Counted from the first letter of the stretch, positions 46,995-57,678 are shown. The stretch is 64,000 nucleotides of DNA from Collimonas sp. OK607 (GCF_900111995.1 NZ_FOKF01000020.1:1-64000), one strand, 5' to 3'. Program-made: numbers and translations. Notes: generated by a model from the sequence alone, not told the origin.

Positions 46995-49112
46995 TCAATG
47001 TTTCGACGCTACATGCTTGGAGTTCACCACCGCATCGGTCACATTGGCGGGGGCTTCCGCATAGTGTTTGAATTCCATCGTATAGGTCGCCCGTCCCTGG
47101 GTCAGCGAACGTAGCGTGGTGGAGTAGCCGAACATTTCGGCCAGCGGTACCTCCGCCCGGACAATCTTGCCGACCCCGCCCGGGATGTCGTCCATGCTCT
47201 GGATCATGCCGCGCCGCGACGACAGGTCGCCGATGACATCGCCCATTTTTTCTTCCGGCATCTCGACTTCCACCGCCATCATCGGCTCCAGCAGAGCCGG
47301 GCTGGCTTTGCGGCAGCCGTCCTTGAAGGCCATCGAAGCCGCCATCCGATACGCATTTTCGTTGGAATCGACGTCGTGTGATGAACCGAAAAACAGGGTG
47401 ACCTTGACGTCGACCACCGGATAACCCGCCAGGACGCCGGTAGCCAGGGTTTCGCGCACGCCTTTTTCGACCGCTGGAATATATTCGCGCGGCACGGTGC
47501 CGCCCTTGATGGCATCGACGAATTCGAAACCTTTGCCGGGCGCCTGCGGTTCCAGTTTCAACACTACGTGGCCGTATTGCCCGCGGCCTCCCGATTGCTT
47601 GATGAATTTACCTTCGCTGGATTCGCAGATTTTGCGTATGGTTTCACGGAAGGCCACCTGCGGTTTGCCGACCGTGGCATCGACGCCGAACTCGCGCCGC
47701 ATGCGTTCCACCAATACTTCCAGATGCAACTCGCCCATGCCGGAAATGATGGTCTGGCCCGACTCGTCATCGGTTTTTACCCGGAACGACGGATCTTCCT
47801 CGGCCAGGCGGCTAAGCGCAACGCCCATTTTTTCCTGGTCGACCTTGGTCTTGGGCTCCACCGCCTGCGAGATCACGGTATCCGGGAATACCATTTTTTC
47901 CAGCGTAATGATGCTGCCAGGATCGCACAGGGTATCGCCGGTGCTGGCTTCCTTGAGGCCGACCGCGGCGGCGATGTCGCCAGCGTATACTTCGCTGATT
48001 TCGGTGCGGTGGTTGGCATGCATTTGCAATACGCGGCCGATTCTTTCTTTTTTGCCTTTATTCGGATTGAACACCGTATCGCCGGAAATCAGTACGCCCG
48101 AATAAACCCGGAAGTAGCTCAGGTGGCCGACAAACGGATCGGTCATGATCTTGAAGGTGAGGGCGGAGAATTTTTCATCGTCGCTGGCGCGCCTTTCGAC
48201 AATCAGGTCGTCCTGATCATGGCCTTTGACCGGCGCAATATCGGTCGGCGCCGGCAAGAAATCGATCACGGCGTCCAGCAATGCCTGCACGCCGCGATTC
48301 TTGAAGGCGCTGCCGCACAGCATCGGCACGATCTCGCCGGCGATGGTGCGTTGGCGCAGGGCCGCCTTGATTTCATCTTCGCTGATATCGGCGCCATCCA
48401 GGTATTTTTTCATCATGGCGTCGCTGGCGTCGGCGGCCGCTTCTATCATGCGGCCGCGCCACTCCTGGGCGCTGGCTTGCAACGCCGCTGGAATCTCGAT
48501 GTATTCGAACTTGACGCCCTGGCTGGCGTCGTCCCACATGATGGCCTTCATCTTGATCAGGTCGACCACGCCGTGGAAATTATCTTCGGCGCCGACCGGA
48601 ATCTGCACCAGCACCGGATTACCCTTGAGCCGGTCGCGGATTTGCTGGTGCACGCGGAAGAAATCGGCACCGACCCGATCCATCTTGTTGACGAACGCCA
48701 GCCGCGGCACGGTATATTTGTTGGCCTGGCGCCAGACGGTTTCGGATTGCGGCTGGACTCCGCCGACGGCATCGTAGACCATGCAGGCACCGTCCAGCAC
48801 CCGCATCGACCGTTCGACTTCAATCGTAAAGTCGACGTGACCCGGGGTGTCGATGATATTGATCCGATGGATCGGATAATTGCCGGCCATGCCTTGCCAG
48901 AAGCAGGTCGTGGCGGCCGAGGTGATTGTGATGCCGCGTTCCTGCTCCTGTTCCATCCAGTCCATGGTGGCGGTGCCGTCGTGCACTTCGCCGATCTTGT
49001 GGCTGACGCCGGAATAAAACAGGATACGCTCGGTGGTGGTGGTCTTGCCGGCGTCGATATGGGCGCTGATGCCGATATTGCGGTAGCGCTCAATGGGTGT
49101 TTTGCGGGTCAT
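46995..49112 (-). CDS. fusA: elongation factor G, stand-alone copy
   Basis: 705 residues. GTPase motifs: [15 protein letters not shown] (G1), [11 protein letters not shown] (G2), DTPGHVDF (G3) and [10 protein letters not shown] (G4). Domains II-V follow at the usual spacing, ending [33 protein letters not shown]. It drives ribosomal translocation and recycling. No str-operon neighbours (rpsL, rpsG, tuf) are present, so this is likely a second fusA copy, as many Burkholderiales have. Confidence 0.93.
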   Translation of the reverse strand: MTRKTPIERYRNIGISAHIDAGKTTTTERILFYSGVSHKIGEVHDGTATMDWMEQEQERGITITSAATTCFWQGMAGNYPIHRINIIDTPGHVDFTIEVERSMRVLDGACMVYDAVGGVQPQSETVWRQANKYTVPRLAFVNKMDRVGADFFRVHQQIRDRLKGNPVLVQIPVGAEDNFHGVVDLIKMKAIMWDDASQGVKFEYIEIPAALQASAQEWRGRMIEAAADASDAMMKKYLDGADISEDEIKAALRQRTIAGEIVPMLCGSAFKNRGVQALLDAVIDFLPAPTDIAPVKGHDQDDLIVERRASDDEKFSALTFKIMTDPFVGHLSYFRVYSGVLISGDTVFNPNKGKKERIGRVLQMHANHRTEISEVYAGDIAAAVGLKEASTGDTLCDPGSIITLEKMVFPDTVISQAVEPKTKVDQEKMGVALSRLAEEDPSFRVKTDDESGQTIISGMGELHLEVLVERMRREFGVDATVGKPQVAFRETIRKICESSEGKFIKQSGGRGQYGHVVLKLEPQAPGKGFEFVDAIKGGTVPREYIPAVEKGVRETLATGVLAGYPVVDVKVTLFFGSSHDVDSNENAYRMAASMAFKDGCRKASPALLEPMMAVEVEMPEEKMGDVIGDLSSRRGMIQSMDDIPGGVGKIVRAEVPLAEMFGYSTTLRSLTQGRATYTMEFKHYAEAPANVTDAVVNSKHVASKH

Positions 49113-49326
49113 GACGATTTCCTCTAAGAGAAATTATGATGATCAGATTTTTGCAGCTGCTGTGACGTGTGAGCTTACTCGTTTTTTTGATTGTCAGTGG
49201 CGGCCGATGCAAAGCACCGCTTTTTGCCTCGCGGTGGTATGCTTGTGGGCTTAACGGTAAGCGACTAAATCTACCCGAATTAGTCCATCCAAATCGTCTC
49301 GTATTGTTTATCCTACACCGACCTCT

Positions 49327-51150
49327 ATGAACGCCAGAACTTTTTCCCAGAATACCGCCGCTCAGCGCATTCAACAATTGCGCACCGCAATGCAAAATCA
49401 CAACGTTGACGCCTGCCTGATTCCTTCGGCCGATCCGCATTTATCCGAATATTTGCCGGGGCGCTGGAAGGGCCGCGAATGGATGTCGGGATTCACCGGT
49501 TCCGTCGCCAATCTGATCATTACCGCCGACTTCGCCGGCCTGTGGGCTGACAGCCGTTATTGGTCGCAGGCGGAGGCGGAACTTGCGGGCACTGAAATCG
49601 TGCTGATGAAAACACCGACTGGCAGCAGTTTGTTGCATCTGGACTGGCTGGGTGCCAATCTGTCCGCTGGCCAGACATTGGCTGTCGACGGCGCCGTGTT
49701 GGGACTGGCCACGGCCCGTGCACTGGAACAGGCGTTGACCAAAGGCGGCAGTAAATTGCGCACCGATCTCGACGTGCTGGGTGAAATCTGGAGCGAACGG
49801 CCGGGCTTGCCGATGGCTGAGGTGTATCAGCACGAAGCATCGCATGCGCCGCTGTCGCGTGCCGCCAAGCTGGAACAGTTACGCCAGGCGATGCAACAGC
49901 ACGGCGCACAATGGCACTTCATTTCCACGCTGGACGATATTGCCTACCTGTTCAATTTGCGTGGCGCCGACGTCAATTACAATCCGGTGTTCGTGGCCCA
50001 CGCACTGATCGGACCGAAACAAAGCACGTTGTTCGTCGCCGACGGCAAAGTGCCACCGGCCTTGCGCGATCTTCTCAGCCAGGACAACGTCACGCTGGCG
50101 CCCTATGAGCAGGCATCCCAATCGTTGGCGGCCTTGCCTGCCGGCGCCACCTTGCTGCTCGATCCGCGCCGCGTCACGCTGGGCTTGCGGCAAGCCGTGC
50201 CAGGCACCGTTCCGGGAGCCGTCAAAGTGGTCGAAGCAATCAATCCCACCACGTTTGCCAAGTCGCGTAAAAGCGTCGACGAGATAACGCATGTGCGGGC
50301 TGCGATGGAGCAGGACGGCGCCGCGCTTTGCGAATTCTTTGCCTGGCTGGAGCAGGCTGTGGATAAGGAAACCGTTACCGAAGTGATGGTCGATACGCAT
50401 ATCACGGCAGCGCGGGCGCGCCGCCCGGGTTTTGTCAGCCCGAGTTTTGCCACTATTGCCGGCTTCAATACCAACGGCGCCATGCCGCATTACAAGGCTA
50501 GCGCTGAATCCCACGCCACCATCAGCGGTGACGGTTTGCTGCTGATCGACTCCGGCGGCCAATACGTGGGCGGCACCACCGACATTACGCGTATGGTGGC
50601 GATCGGCCAGCCGTCGGCAGCGCAAAAACGTGATTGCACGCTGGTGTTGAAAGGCGTGATTGCACTCTCTTCGGCGCAGTTCCCGCGTTCTATCAAATCG
50701 CCCTTGCTGGACGCCATTGCGCGGGCGCCGATCTGGGCTGCCGGTATCGACTACGGCCACGGCACCGGTCATGGCGTCGGCTACTTCCTGAATGTGCATG
50801 AAGGCCCGCAAGTCATTTCCGGCAGCGCCGCGCCGGATCCGCATACAGCGATGGAGCCGGGTATGATTACCTCGATCGAGCCGGGTATCTATCGTCCCGG
50901 CCACTGGGGTGTGCGGATTGAAAACCTGGTGCTGAACCAGCCAGCGGAGATCAGCGAATTCGGCGAGTATCTGCGGTTCGAGACGCTGACCTTATGCCCG
51001 ATCGATAGCCGTTGCCTGGATCTCGGTTTGCTGCGTAGCGACGAGATCGACTGGCTTAATGCTTATCATGCCGAGGTCAGGAAACGCTTGTCGCCGCATG
51101 TCAGAGGCGAAGCCAGGCAGTGGCTGGAGAGCCGGACCGAAGCGCTCTGA
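49327..51150 (+). CDS. pepP: Xaa-Pro aminopeptidase (M24B)
   Basis: 607 residues, the long three-domain aminopeptidase P form. Two creatinase-like N-terminal domains precede the pita-bread catalytic domain. Metal ligands are visible: LIDSGGQY, GTTDITR, GHGTGHGVG, SIEPGIYR and RIENLVL. It removes N-terminal residues ahead of proline. Cytoplasmic (no signal). The symbol is used in the family sense. Divergent from fusA. Confidence 0.92.
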   Translation: MNARTFSQNTAAQRIQQLRTAMQNHNVDACLIPSADPHLSEYLPGRWKGREWMSGFTGSVANLIITADFAGLWADSRYWSQAEAELAGTEIVLMKTPTGSSLLHLDWLGANLSAGQTLAVDGAVLGLATARALEQALTKGGSKLRTDLDVLGEIWSERPGLPMAEVYQHEASHAPLSRAAKLEQLRQAMQQHGAQWHFISTLDDIAYLFNLRGADVNYNPVFVAHALIGPKQSTLFVADGKVPPALRDLLSQDNVTLAPYEQASQSLAALPAGATLLLDPRRVTLGLRQAVPGTVPGAVKVVEAINPTTFAKSRKSVDEITHVRAAMEQDGAALCEFFAWLEQAVDKETVTEVMVDTHITAARARRPGFVSPSFATIAGFNTNGAMPHYKASAESHATISGDGLLLIDSGGQYVGGTTDITRMVAIGQPSAAQKRDCTLVLKGVIALSSAQFPRSIKSPLLDAIARAPIWAAGIDYGHGTGHGVGYFLNVHEGPQVISGSAAPDPHTAMEPGMITSIEPGIYRPGHWGVRIENLVLNQPAEISEFGEYLRFETLTLCPIDSRCLDLGLLRSDEIDWLNAYHAEVRKRLSPHVRGEARQWLESRTEAL

Positions 51151-51173
51151 CCGCAATCGTCACTATTGCGTAA

Positions 51174-51383
51174 TCAGTAATGCGGCGGCCGGTCATTGAC
51201 GGGCTGGCCCGCATTATTGTTATCGGCAGTATCTTTGATGCGCCGCGCCAAAGCCGCGCACAAGGTTTCAAGTTGCTCAATCTTTAACTGTTGCCGATAC
51301 ACCAGCTTGTTCAACTCGTCCAGCATGTCATCTTGCTGGGTAAGCTTGATTTCGATATCGACCATGCGTTCTTCTTGATTCAT
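51174..51383 (-). CDS. slyX: SlyX-family protein
   Basis: 69 residues from MNQEERMVDIEIKLTQQDDMLDELNKLVYRQQ. A short coiled coil ends in the family's typical RPPHY. Function unknown in general; it converges with pepP. Confidence 0.88.
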   Translation of the reverse strand: MNQEERMVDIEIKLTQQDDMLDELNKLVYRQQLKIEQLETLCAALARRIKDTADNNNAGQPVNDRPPHY

Positions 51384-51485
51384 TTTCCGGTTTCCTTGGT
51401 GTTTCATTATTTGTTGCAGGGCAGATGGTAGCGCAATAGTGCCGTCTGCCCCGCGGCATATGCCATCTCATAGCGAAGTCGCTGA

Positions 51486-51528
51486 GCGGAAATCCGCAAT
51501 CTCCCGCAGCATGATTCCGGATTTCCGC
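51486..51528. promoter_or_regulatory. paired dyads, likely enhancer sites for the sigma-54 activator
   Basis: GCGGAAATCCGC (51486-51497) and CCGGATTTCCGC (51517-51528). Each is a near-palindrome, and each matches the reverse complement of the other in 11 of 12 bases. Their centres are 31 bp apart, about three helical turns, and they lie about 77-120 bp upstream of the -24 element. This is the expected arrangement for a NtrC/DctD-type activator. Confidence 0.6.
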
Positions 51529-51604
51529 GCAAAAATCGCCAGGGAATCATCTTTGCCATATGATTATCCCCAGTAAATCAAGCACTTAGATTTCTTTCCT
51601 GCGC

Positions 51605-51620
51605 TGGCACGAAGTCTGCA
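51605..51620 (+). promoter_or_regulatory. sigma-54 (-24/-12) promoter of the transporter operon
   Basis: TGGCACGAAGTCTGCA holds GG and GC separated by exactly 10 bases; the -24 half is a perfect TGGCACG and the -12 half is CTGCA. It precedes the MFS gene, whose operon encodes a sigma-54 activator. Confidence 0.7.
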
Positions 51621-51657
51621 ATGTCTCTCATAAAAATATAACCAACTGGAGACAAAA

Positions 51658-51723
51658 ATGCGCCGCAAAACAGCCGTGCTTTCCCGCTTCAAACCGGTCG
51701 CCTTGCATTCCGTCCGGCTATAA
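51658..51723 (+). CDS. possible 21-codon leader ORF
   Basis: ATG at 51658 with CTGGAG six bases upstream, encoding MRRKTAVLSRFKPVALHSVRL, then TAA. It sits in the leader between the sigma-54 promoter and the transporter gene. It could be a leader peptide or a chance ORF. Confidence 0.3.
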   Translation: MRRKTAVLSRFKPVALHSVRL

Positions 51724-51848
51724 CCATCGTCAGCTAATCCCCTTTGCCACTTATGCCATCTGAATGGCATGATGTAACTTGCATACAAGCTACAGATGCA
51801 CGGTGATTGCCGGGATTGTATAAAAAACACTAAAATCAGGAGATATCC

Positions 51849-53207
51849 ATGTCCGCTCTTCATCCGTCCGACCAGGCTACTCATGCCGCCGCCGACACCC
51901 GAAAACGCATCTTTGCCATCGTCGGCGCCTCGTCCGGCAATCTGGTCGAGTGGTTCGATTTCTACATTTACTCGTTTTGTTCGATTTATTTTGCGCCGAT
52001 GTTTTTCCCTAGCGGGAGTCCAACCACGCAATTAGCCAATACCGCAGCCATATTTGCAGTTGGCTTTTTCATGCGGCCGGTCGGCGGCTGGTTATTTGGA
52101 CGGATTGCAGATAAACGCGGCCGGCGCACCGCAATGATGATCTCGGTGCTGATGATGTGCGGCGGCTCGTTGATGATCGCCTGCCTGCCGACATTTGCCA
52201 GTATCGGTTACGCGGCGCCGGCACTGTTGCTGCTGGCGCGCCTGTTCCAGGGTTTATCGGTGGGCGGCGAATACGGGACCAGCGCCACCTACATGAGTGA
52301 AGTCGCGCTGGAAGGGCGGCGCGGCTTTTTTGCTTCGTTCCAGTACGTGACCCTGATCGGCGGCCAATTGCTGGCAGTGCTGGCGCTGGTCATCTTGCAG
52401 CAACTCCTGACGACCGAACAATTGCACGCCTGGGGCTGGCGTATTCCTTTCGTTTTAGGTGCGATAGCAGCCTTGGTTGCACTTTATTTACGTAAATCGC
52501 TGAGCGAAACCTCGACTGCGGAGACGCGCAAGAACAAGGATGCAGGCACCTTGGCCGGCTTGATGAAGCATAAGAGAGCATTTCTGACGGTGGTTGGTTT
52601 CACTGCCGGCGGCTCCCTGATTTTCTATACCTTCACCACCTACATGCAAAAATACCTGGTGAACACTGCCGGCATGAGCGCGAAAACCGCCAGTACCGTG
52701 ATGACTGTGGCTCTCCTTGTCTACATGTTGATGCAACCGTTGTTCGGCGCGCTCTCCGACAAGATCGGCCGTCGTACGTCAATGCTCTGGTTCGGTGCGC
52801 TGGCAGCTGTGGCGACTGTACCGATTTTGCATGCTCTCAAAGATGTGACGGATCCTTATGCCGCGTTCGGTTTGATCATCCTGGCATTGGCGATCGTGAG
52901 TTTTTATACGTCCATCAGCGGTTTGATCAAGGCAGAAATGTTTCCGACGGAAGTGCGCGCATTGGGTGTAGGTTTGTCATACGCAGTGGGGAATGCTTTG
53001 TTCGGCGGGACAGCAGAGTATGTCGCGCTCGAACTGAAGAAGGCGGGTACGGAATCCACTTTCTACTGGTACGTGTCGGCGATGTGCGCATTGGCATTCG
53101 TCGTGGCCTACAAGATGCGTGACCCGGAGAAGGAAGGTCTTCTCAAAGACGTTCCGCTTGAAGCGTCGAAATACACCTCGGATGCCCAGGTTGCCGCTGC
53201 ACGTTAG
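51849..53207 (+). CDS. MHS-family MFS dicarboxylate (alpha-ketoglutarate-type) permease
   Basis: 452 residues with 12 helices. MHS-family features: [16 protein letters not shown] in helix 1, [14 protein letters not shown] (motif A) and [19 protein letters not shown]. The closest style is KgtP, the proton symporter for alpha-ketoglutarate. AGGAGATATCC precedes the start. A sensor kinase and sigma-54 activator follow, as around the MifSR-regulated alpha-ketoglutarate transporter of Pseudomonas aeruginosa; substrate is inferred from these links. Confidence 0.88.
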   Translation: MSALHPSDQATHAAADTRKRIFAIVGASSGNLVEWFDFYIYSFCSIYFAPMFFPSGSPTTQLANTAAIFAVGFFMRPVGGWLFGRIADKRGRRTAMMISVLMMCGGSLMIACLPTFASIGYAAPALLLLARLFQGLSVGGEYGTSATYMSEVALEGRRGFFASFQYVTLIGGQLLAVLALVILQQLLTTEQLHAWGWRIPFVLGAIAALVALYLRKSLSETSTAETRKNKDAGTLAGLMKHKRAFLTVVGFTAGGSLIFYTFTTYMQKYLVNTAGMSAKTASTVMTVALLVYMLMQPLFGALSDKIGRRTSMLWFGALAAVATVPILHALKDVTDPYAAFGLIILALAIVSFYTSISGLIKAEMFPTEVRALGVGLSYAVGNALFGGTAEYVALELKKAGTESTFYWYVSAMCALAFVVAYKMRDPEKEGLLKDVPLEASKYTSDAQVAAAR

Positions 53208-53222
53208 AGGCCGGCCGACGTT

Positions 53223-55046
53223 ATGACTGCAAGAAAACCGCTGCTATGGACTGTGCTGGCGATCGCCTGCGTCATTGCAGTGGTGTTGAGCACCTACGTC
53301 ATGGCCAGCAGAAAGGCCAGCGGCGATATCGGTGAAGCCAGCGAACGGCAGTTGCAAATCATTGCGCTCGACCTCGAATCCGTATTGCAGAAATTCGAGA
53401 CGCTGCCGTTTGCCCTTGGTTTCCAAACGGATGTGTTGCATGCGCTGGCGCAGCCGGACGATCAGCGCAATATTCAACGCCTGAACCAGACATTGCAATT
53501 GATTCAGCGGCAATCGAAGGTGGTGGCGATTTACGTGCTGGATCGTAAAGGCCTGACGCTGGCTTCCAGCAACTGGGATACGCCGACCAGCTTTGTCGGC
53601 CGGGATTTCGGTTTCCGCCCTTATTTCCGCGAAGCGATCAAAGGTAATGCCGGGCGTTTTTACGGCATCGGCAATGCTACCAATGTGCCCGGTTACTTCA
53701 TCGCCCAGCCTGTCTATGCCAGTGCGGCAGAAAACGGTACGAACGGCACAAAGGGTGCAACGGGGGCAAAGGCCGCAGTAGGCGTGATGGTAGTCAAGAT
53801 AGACCTGACCGAGTTCGAGCATACCTGGAGCAGCAGCGAAGAGCCGATTACGCTGGTCGACAGCAGCGGGGTGGTGTTCTTGAGTAATCGCCCAGCCTGG
53901 AAATACCACAGCCTGTATCCGCTGAATGGCGCGATACAGCAAGACCTGACCGGCACCCATCAGTACGCGGATCAGGCGATTACGCCGGTGGCGTCGCTGC
54001 CGAAGCTGCAAAGGGCGGAATTCGGCCAGCACGTGACACGTGGCGTCGGCCGCCTCGGATGGCAGCTCATGTTATTTCCTTCGCAAGCGCGGATTGCCCG
54101 TATCGCCATGCTGTGGACGTTGGCCGCAGTGTTATTACTGGCGATTGCCGGAATCTCCTTGTGGGCGCTATATCAACGCCGGCGGCGGCTGGAGGAGCGG
54201 TTAGTATCGGCCGAATACCTGGATCGGACCATCGCCCAACGAACCCAGGAACTGCGGGTGGCGAATCAAACGCTGGAAGCCAAGTACGCCAAATTGAAAG
54301 AAACCGAGCACTTGCTGCGTTCAACCCAGAACACGCTGATCCAGGCTGGCAAGCTGGCCATGCTGGGACAAATGGCGGCTGGCATTGCCCACGAGTTGAA
54401 CCAGCCGCTGGCAGCGATCCGTGCTTTTGCCGACAATGCCATGACTTTCCTGACCCGCGGGCAAGCTGATAAAGCTACTGAAAATCTAAGTCACATCAGC
54501 AATGCCAGCGCCCGTATGGGCAAGATAGTCGGGCAACTCAACGGTTTTTCCAGGAAAAGCCATGAGACGGTGGCTGTCATAGATTTGCCGAAATCCATAG
54601 AGGCGGCGGCATTGTTATTGAACAATGAATTCCAGACGCATGACGCCAAACTGCAAATCGATATCCGCCACCCGGCCCAGGTGGTTGGCGATTCGGTGCG
54701 GACCGAGCAGGTGCTGATCAACCTGTTGCGCAACGCGCTGGACGCGGTGGATAATGCCGAACAAAAAAACGTCTCGCTGCTGCTGGAATGTGAAGCAGGC
54801 GAGGCGGTGATCCGGATCCGCGACTCCGGGCCCGGCATTCCGGCGCAGGTCGCTTTGCATCTGTTCGAGCCGTTTTTTACTACCAAACCGTCCGGCAAGG
54901 GCCTGGGGCTGGGCCTGGCTATTTCATCTTCCATCGTGCAGGCGATGAACGGCCGTCTGACGGCGAATAATCATAAAGATGGCGGCGCCGAATTCGTGTT
55001 GTATTTTCCTTTGCTCGAATCGGTCGAATCATCGGTGGAATCTTGA
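53223..55046 (+). CDS. DctB/MifS-type sensor histidine kinase
   Basis: 607 residues. Helix 1 (about 8-28), a periplasmic double-Cache sensor domain (about 35-275; FVGRDFGFRPYFREAIKGNAGRFYGIGNATNVPGYF), helix 2 (about 290-310), a coiled coil, then HisKA with H390 in GIAHELNQPLAAIRAFADN. HATPase motifs follow (LINLLRNALDAVDNA, IRDSGPGIP, GKGLGLGLAIS). It senses a carboxylate outside and phosphorylates the regulator encoded next. It begins 15 bp after the permease stop. Confidence 0.93.
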   Translation: MTARKPLLWTVLAIACVIAVVLSTYVMASRKASGDIGEASERQLQIIALDLESVLQKFETLPFALGFQTDVLHALAQPDDQRNIQRLNQTLQLIQRQSKVVAIYVLDRKGLTLASSNWDTPTSFVGRDFGFRPYFREAIKGNAGRFYGIGNATNVPGYFIAQPVYASAAENGTNGTKGATGAKAAVGVMVVKIDLTEFEHTWSSSEEPITLVDSSGVVFLSNRPAWKYHSLYPLNGAIQQDLTGTHQYADQAITPVASLPKLQRAEFGQHVTRGVGRLGWQLMLFPSQARIARIAMLWTLAAVLLLAIAGISLWALYQRRRRLEERLVSAEYLDRTIAQRTQELRVANQTLEAKYAKLKETEHLLRSTQNTLIQAGKLAMLGQMAAGIAHELNQPLAAIRAFADNAMTFLTRGQADKATENLSHISNASARMGKIVGQLNGFSRKSHETVAVIDLPKSIEAAALLLNNEFQTHDAKLQIDIRHPAQVVGDSVRTEQVLINLLRNALDAVDNAEQKNVSLLLECEAGEAVIRIRDSGPGIPAQVALHLFEPFFTTKPSGKGLGLGLAISSSIVQAMNGRLTANNHKDGGAEFVLYFPLLESVESSVES

Positions 55047-55057
55047 TGGAGGTAACG

Positions 55058-56392
55058 GTGGCGACACTGGAAGCAATACTGATCGAGGACGAACAAGCGG
55101 TGCGAGAGGCGATCGCCCAGACGCTGGAACTGGGTGGTTTCATCGTCCACGCCTGCGATAGCGTAGAGCAGGCGCAGTCGTGGCTGACTTCCGGATTTGG
55201 CGGCGTGATCGTCACTGACGTGCGCTTGCCCGGCCGCTCCGGCCTGGAGCTGTTGACGCAAGTTGCAACGTTGGATCCCGATCTGCCGGTGATTGTCGTC
55301 ACCGGCCATGGCGATGTCAGCATGGCGGTGGATGCGATGCGCGCCGGCGCCTACGACTTCATCGAAAAGCCGTTTGCCGCTGAACGCCTGATGGAGGCAG
55401 CTCACCGGGCCCAGGAAAAGCGTAGCCTGATTATTGAGAATCGGCGTCTGAAAGCCGCCTGGGTGGCGCATCCGGATATGCCGAGCCTGATCGGCCAGTC
55501 GAGCGCAATCGAGCGCGTCCGAACCATGATCCGCAGCGTCGGGCCGAGCATGGTCGATATCCTGATCAACGGCCAGACCGGCAGCGGCAAGGAAGTGGTG
55601 GCGCGTCAGCTGCATGTCGCCAGCGGCCGCACAGGCCCGTTTGTCGCTATCAATTGCGGCGCATTACCGGAAACAATATTCGAAAGCGAGATTTTCGGCC
55701 ATGAGGCCGGGGCCTTCACCAGTGCCCAGAAAAGACGCATCGGCAAACTGGAATATGCCAAAGGCGGCACGGTATTTCTCGATGAAATTGAAAGCATGCC
55801 TTTGGCGCTGCAGGTCAAATTGCTGCGCGTGCTGCAAGAACGCAGGCTGGAGCGGCTCGGCGGCAATGAAGCGATTGCCATCGATTGCCGCATCATCGCC
55901 GCCAGCAAGGCCAATCTGCTGCAGATGAGTGCGCAGGGCAGTTTTCGCGAGGATTTGTACTACCGCATTGGCGTGGTCAGCATCGACCTGCCGCGCCTGA
56001 ACGAGCGGCGCGAAGATATTCCGTTGTTGCTGGCCCATTTCATCCAGGGCGCGGCTATTCGTTATCAGCGGCCGTTGCCGCAATGGACGCTGGCGCAAAT
56101 GGCGCAATGGCAAACCCGCGACTGGCCAGGCAATGTACGCGAGTTGCGCAATTTCGCCGACCGGCTGGTGCTTGGAGTGGCGGAGGGGGTAGCCGATCTT
56201 GCAGGTCAGGGCGATGGCGCTACCAGTGTGCCGCTGCCACAGCAAATGGATAGCTATGAGCGCATGTTGATCTCGGAAATGTTGAATTCGAGTAACGGCA
56301 ATGTGGCCATCGCAGCGGATCGACTGGGCCTTCCCAAGAAAACCCTGTACGACAAAATCAAGAAATATCAGCTGGCTGCAGGCAAGGCATAA
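55058..56392 (+). CDS. DctD/MifR-type sigma-54 response regulator (GAFTSA variant)
   Basis: 444 residues from the GTG at 55058, chosen because GGAGGT (55048) is ideally placed. The receiver domain has D54 in VTDVRLPGRSG. The AAA+ domain has Walker A GQTGSGKE and GTVFLDEIES. The sigma-54 contact loop, normally GAFTGA, reads GAFTSA. A Fis-type HTH ends the protein (GNVAIAADRLGLPKKTLYDKIKKY). It activates the -24/-12 promoter upstream of the permease. The gene overlaps or abuts the kinase stop. Confidence 0.93.
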   Translation: MATLEAILIEDEQAVREAIAQTLELGGFIVHACDSVEQAQSWLTSGFGGVIVTDVRLPGRSGLELLTQVATLDPDLPVIVVTGHGDVSMAVDAMRAGAYDFIEKPFAAERLMEAAHRAQEKRSLIIENRRLKAAWVAHPDMPSLIGQSSAIERVRTMIRSVGPSMVDILINGQTGSGKEVVARQLHVASGRTGPFVAINCGALPETIFESEIFGHEAGAFTSAQKRRIGKLEYAKGGTVFLDEIESMPLALQVKLLRVLQERRLERLGGNEAIAIDCRIIAASKANLLQMSAQGSFREDLYYRIGVVSIDLPRLNERREDIPLLLAHFIQGAAIRYQRPLPQWTLAQMAQWQTRDWPGNVRELRNFADRLVLGVAEGVADLAGQGDGATSVPLPQQMDSYERMLISEMLNSSNGNVAIAADRLGLPKKTLYDKIKKYQLAAGKA

Positions 56393-56511
56393 GGCCGGGC
56401 CGGATAAATCATATTTTTCCGACAACAAGTTGTTGAAAGTGGGAGATGTTACAAAACATTATTCCACTGGACAAGCGCGCATGAATCTTTATCATTGGCA
56501 TCTTTTTTAAG

Positions 56512-57678
56512 ATGGATGTCACAATGAGCGCTTCATCGCTGCCTTCAGCCTCATTCAAAGCACCAGACCGCAGTTCCAATTTTCAATTCGGTTTTATCGA
56601 CCTGTTAAAGGTCATCGCTGCGCAATTGATTGTCTTGCACCATCTGGCGTTCTACGGCCCGATGTCTGATCACGTCCGTCCGATCGCACCGACGCTGATC
56701 GGCTGGCTGGACGATTACGCCCGCATCGCGGTCCAGGTGTTCCTGGTGGTCGGTGGTTTCCTGGCGGCCAAGTCACTCTCACCGCAAGGCACTTCAACCG
56801 TTTCCGATCCTCTGCGCGTCATGTGGCGTCGCTACATGAAGCTGGTGCCGCCGTTCCTGGTGGCGACCGTGCTGGCAGTCGGCGCTTCAGCCTGGGCCGG
56901 ATTGTGGATGACGCATTACTCCATCTCGGCAATGCCGACCGCAATGCAACTGGCCGCCCACGCGCTGTTGCTGCATTCAATATTAGGGTATGAATCGATC
57001 TCGGCCGGAGCCTGGTATGTCGCCATCGACTTCCAGCTATACGCGTTGCTGACCATGCTGCTGTGGCTGAGCGGCGGCGTTGCCAAGCGTCACGCCATGC
57101 CGTGGCTGGCGCCAGTGCTGGTGGTGATCGGCGTTAGCGTATCGCTGCTGTACTTCAATCGCGATGCCTCCTGGGACGCCTGGGCGCCATATTTCTTTGG
57201 CAGTTATGGCTTGGGGGCGATTGCCTGGTGGGCCCGTGACCTGGGTCGTCGGCCGGCAGTGGTAGCGCTACTGATGGCGGCAATACTGTTGCCGACCTTG
57301 TACGCATTGGCCATCGATTTCCGCAGCCGTATCGCAGTCGCACTGATGGTGGCTTGCGTACTGGTGCTGGTAAGCCGACGCGGTATATTGCTGTCGCGCC
57401 AGCGTTTTGCCTGGGTCCGTGCTTTCGGACGGATCTCTTACTCGATCTTCCTGGTGCATTTCCCGGTCTGCCTGATCGTCAACGCCGCCTTCGTCAAATT
57501 CGTGCCGGCACGGCCGCTGTTGCAGGCGGGCGGCATGGTACTGGCCTGGGCTGCCAGCCTGGCCGCAGGTGCGATTTTCTATCGTTGGGTTGAAATCCCG
57601 CTAAGCCGTCTTTCAGCACGGGCATCCGGTCAGAGTCTGGCGTTGCAGGCTCCGGCCACGGCTCAGTTTAGTCGGTAA
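56512..57678 (+). CDS. acyltransferase-3 family membrane protein (OafA-like)
   Basis: 388 residues, ten helices. The family start FGFIDLLKVIAAQLIVLHHLAFYGPM holds the conserved His pair, and RYMKLVPPFLVATVLAVG is the second conserved part. It transfers acyl groups to a glycan or other envelope component at the inner membrane. An in-frame ATG at 56524 is an alternative start. No polysaccharide genes are adjacent. Confidence 0.88.
   Translation: MDVTMSASSLPSASFKAPDRSSNFQFGFIDLLKVIAAQLIVLHHLAFYGPMSDHVRPIAPTLIGWLDDYARIAVQVFLVVGGFLAAKSLSPQGTSTVSDPLRVMWRRYMKLVPPFLVATVLAVGASAWAGLWMTHYSISAMPTAMQLAAHALLLHSILGYESISAGAWYVAIDFQLYALLTMLLWLSGGVAKRHAMPWLAPVLVVIGVSVSLLYFNRDASWDAWAPYFFGSYGLGAIAWWARDLGRRPAVVALLMAAILLPTLYALAIDFRSRIAVALMVACVLVLVSRRGILLSRQRFAWVRAFGRISYSIFLVHFPVCLIVNAAFVKFVPARPLLQAGGMVLAWAASLAAGAIFYRWVEIPLSRLSARASGQSLALQAPATAQFSR

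Noticed and set aside
47568-49127. 519-codon plus-strand ORF opposite fusA
   Set aside because: Shadow frame of a highly conserved gene; composition is an artefact of third-position GC bias.
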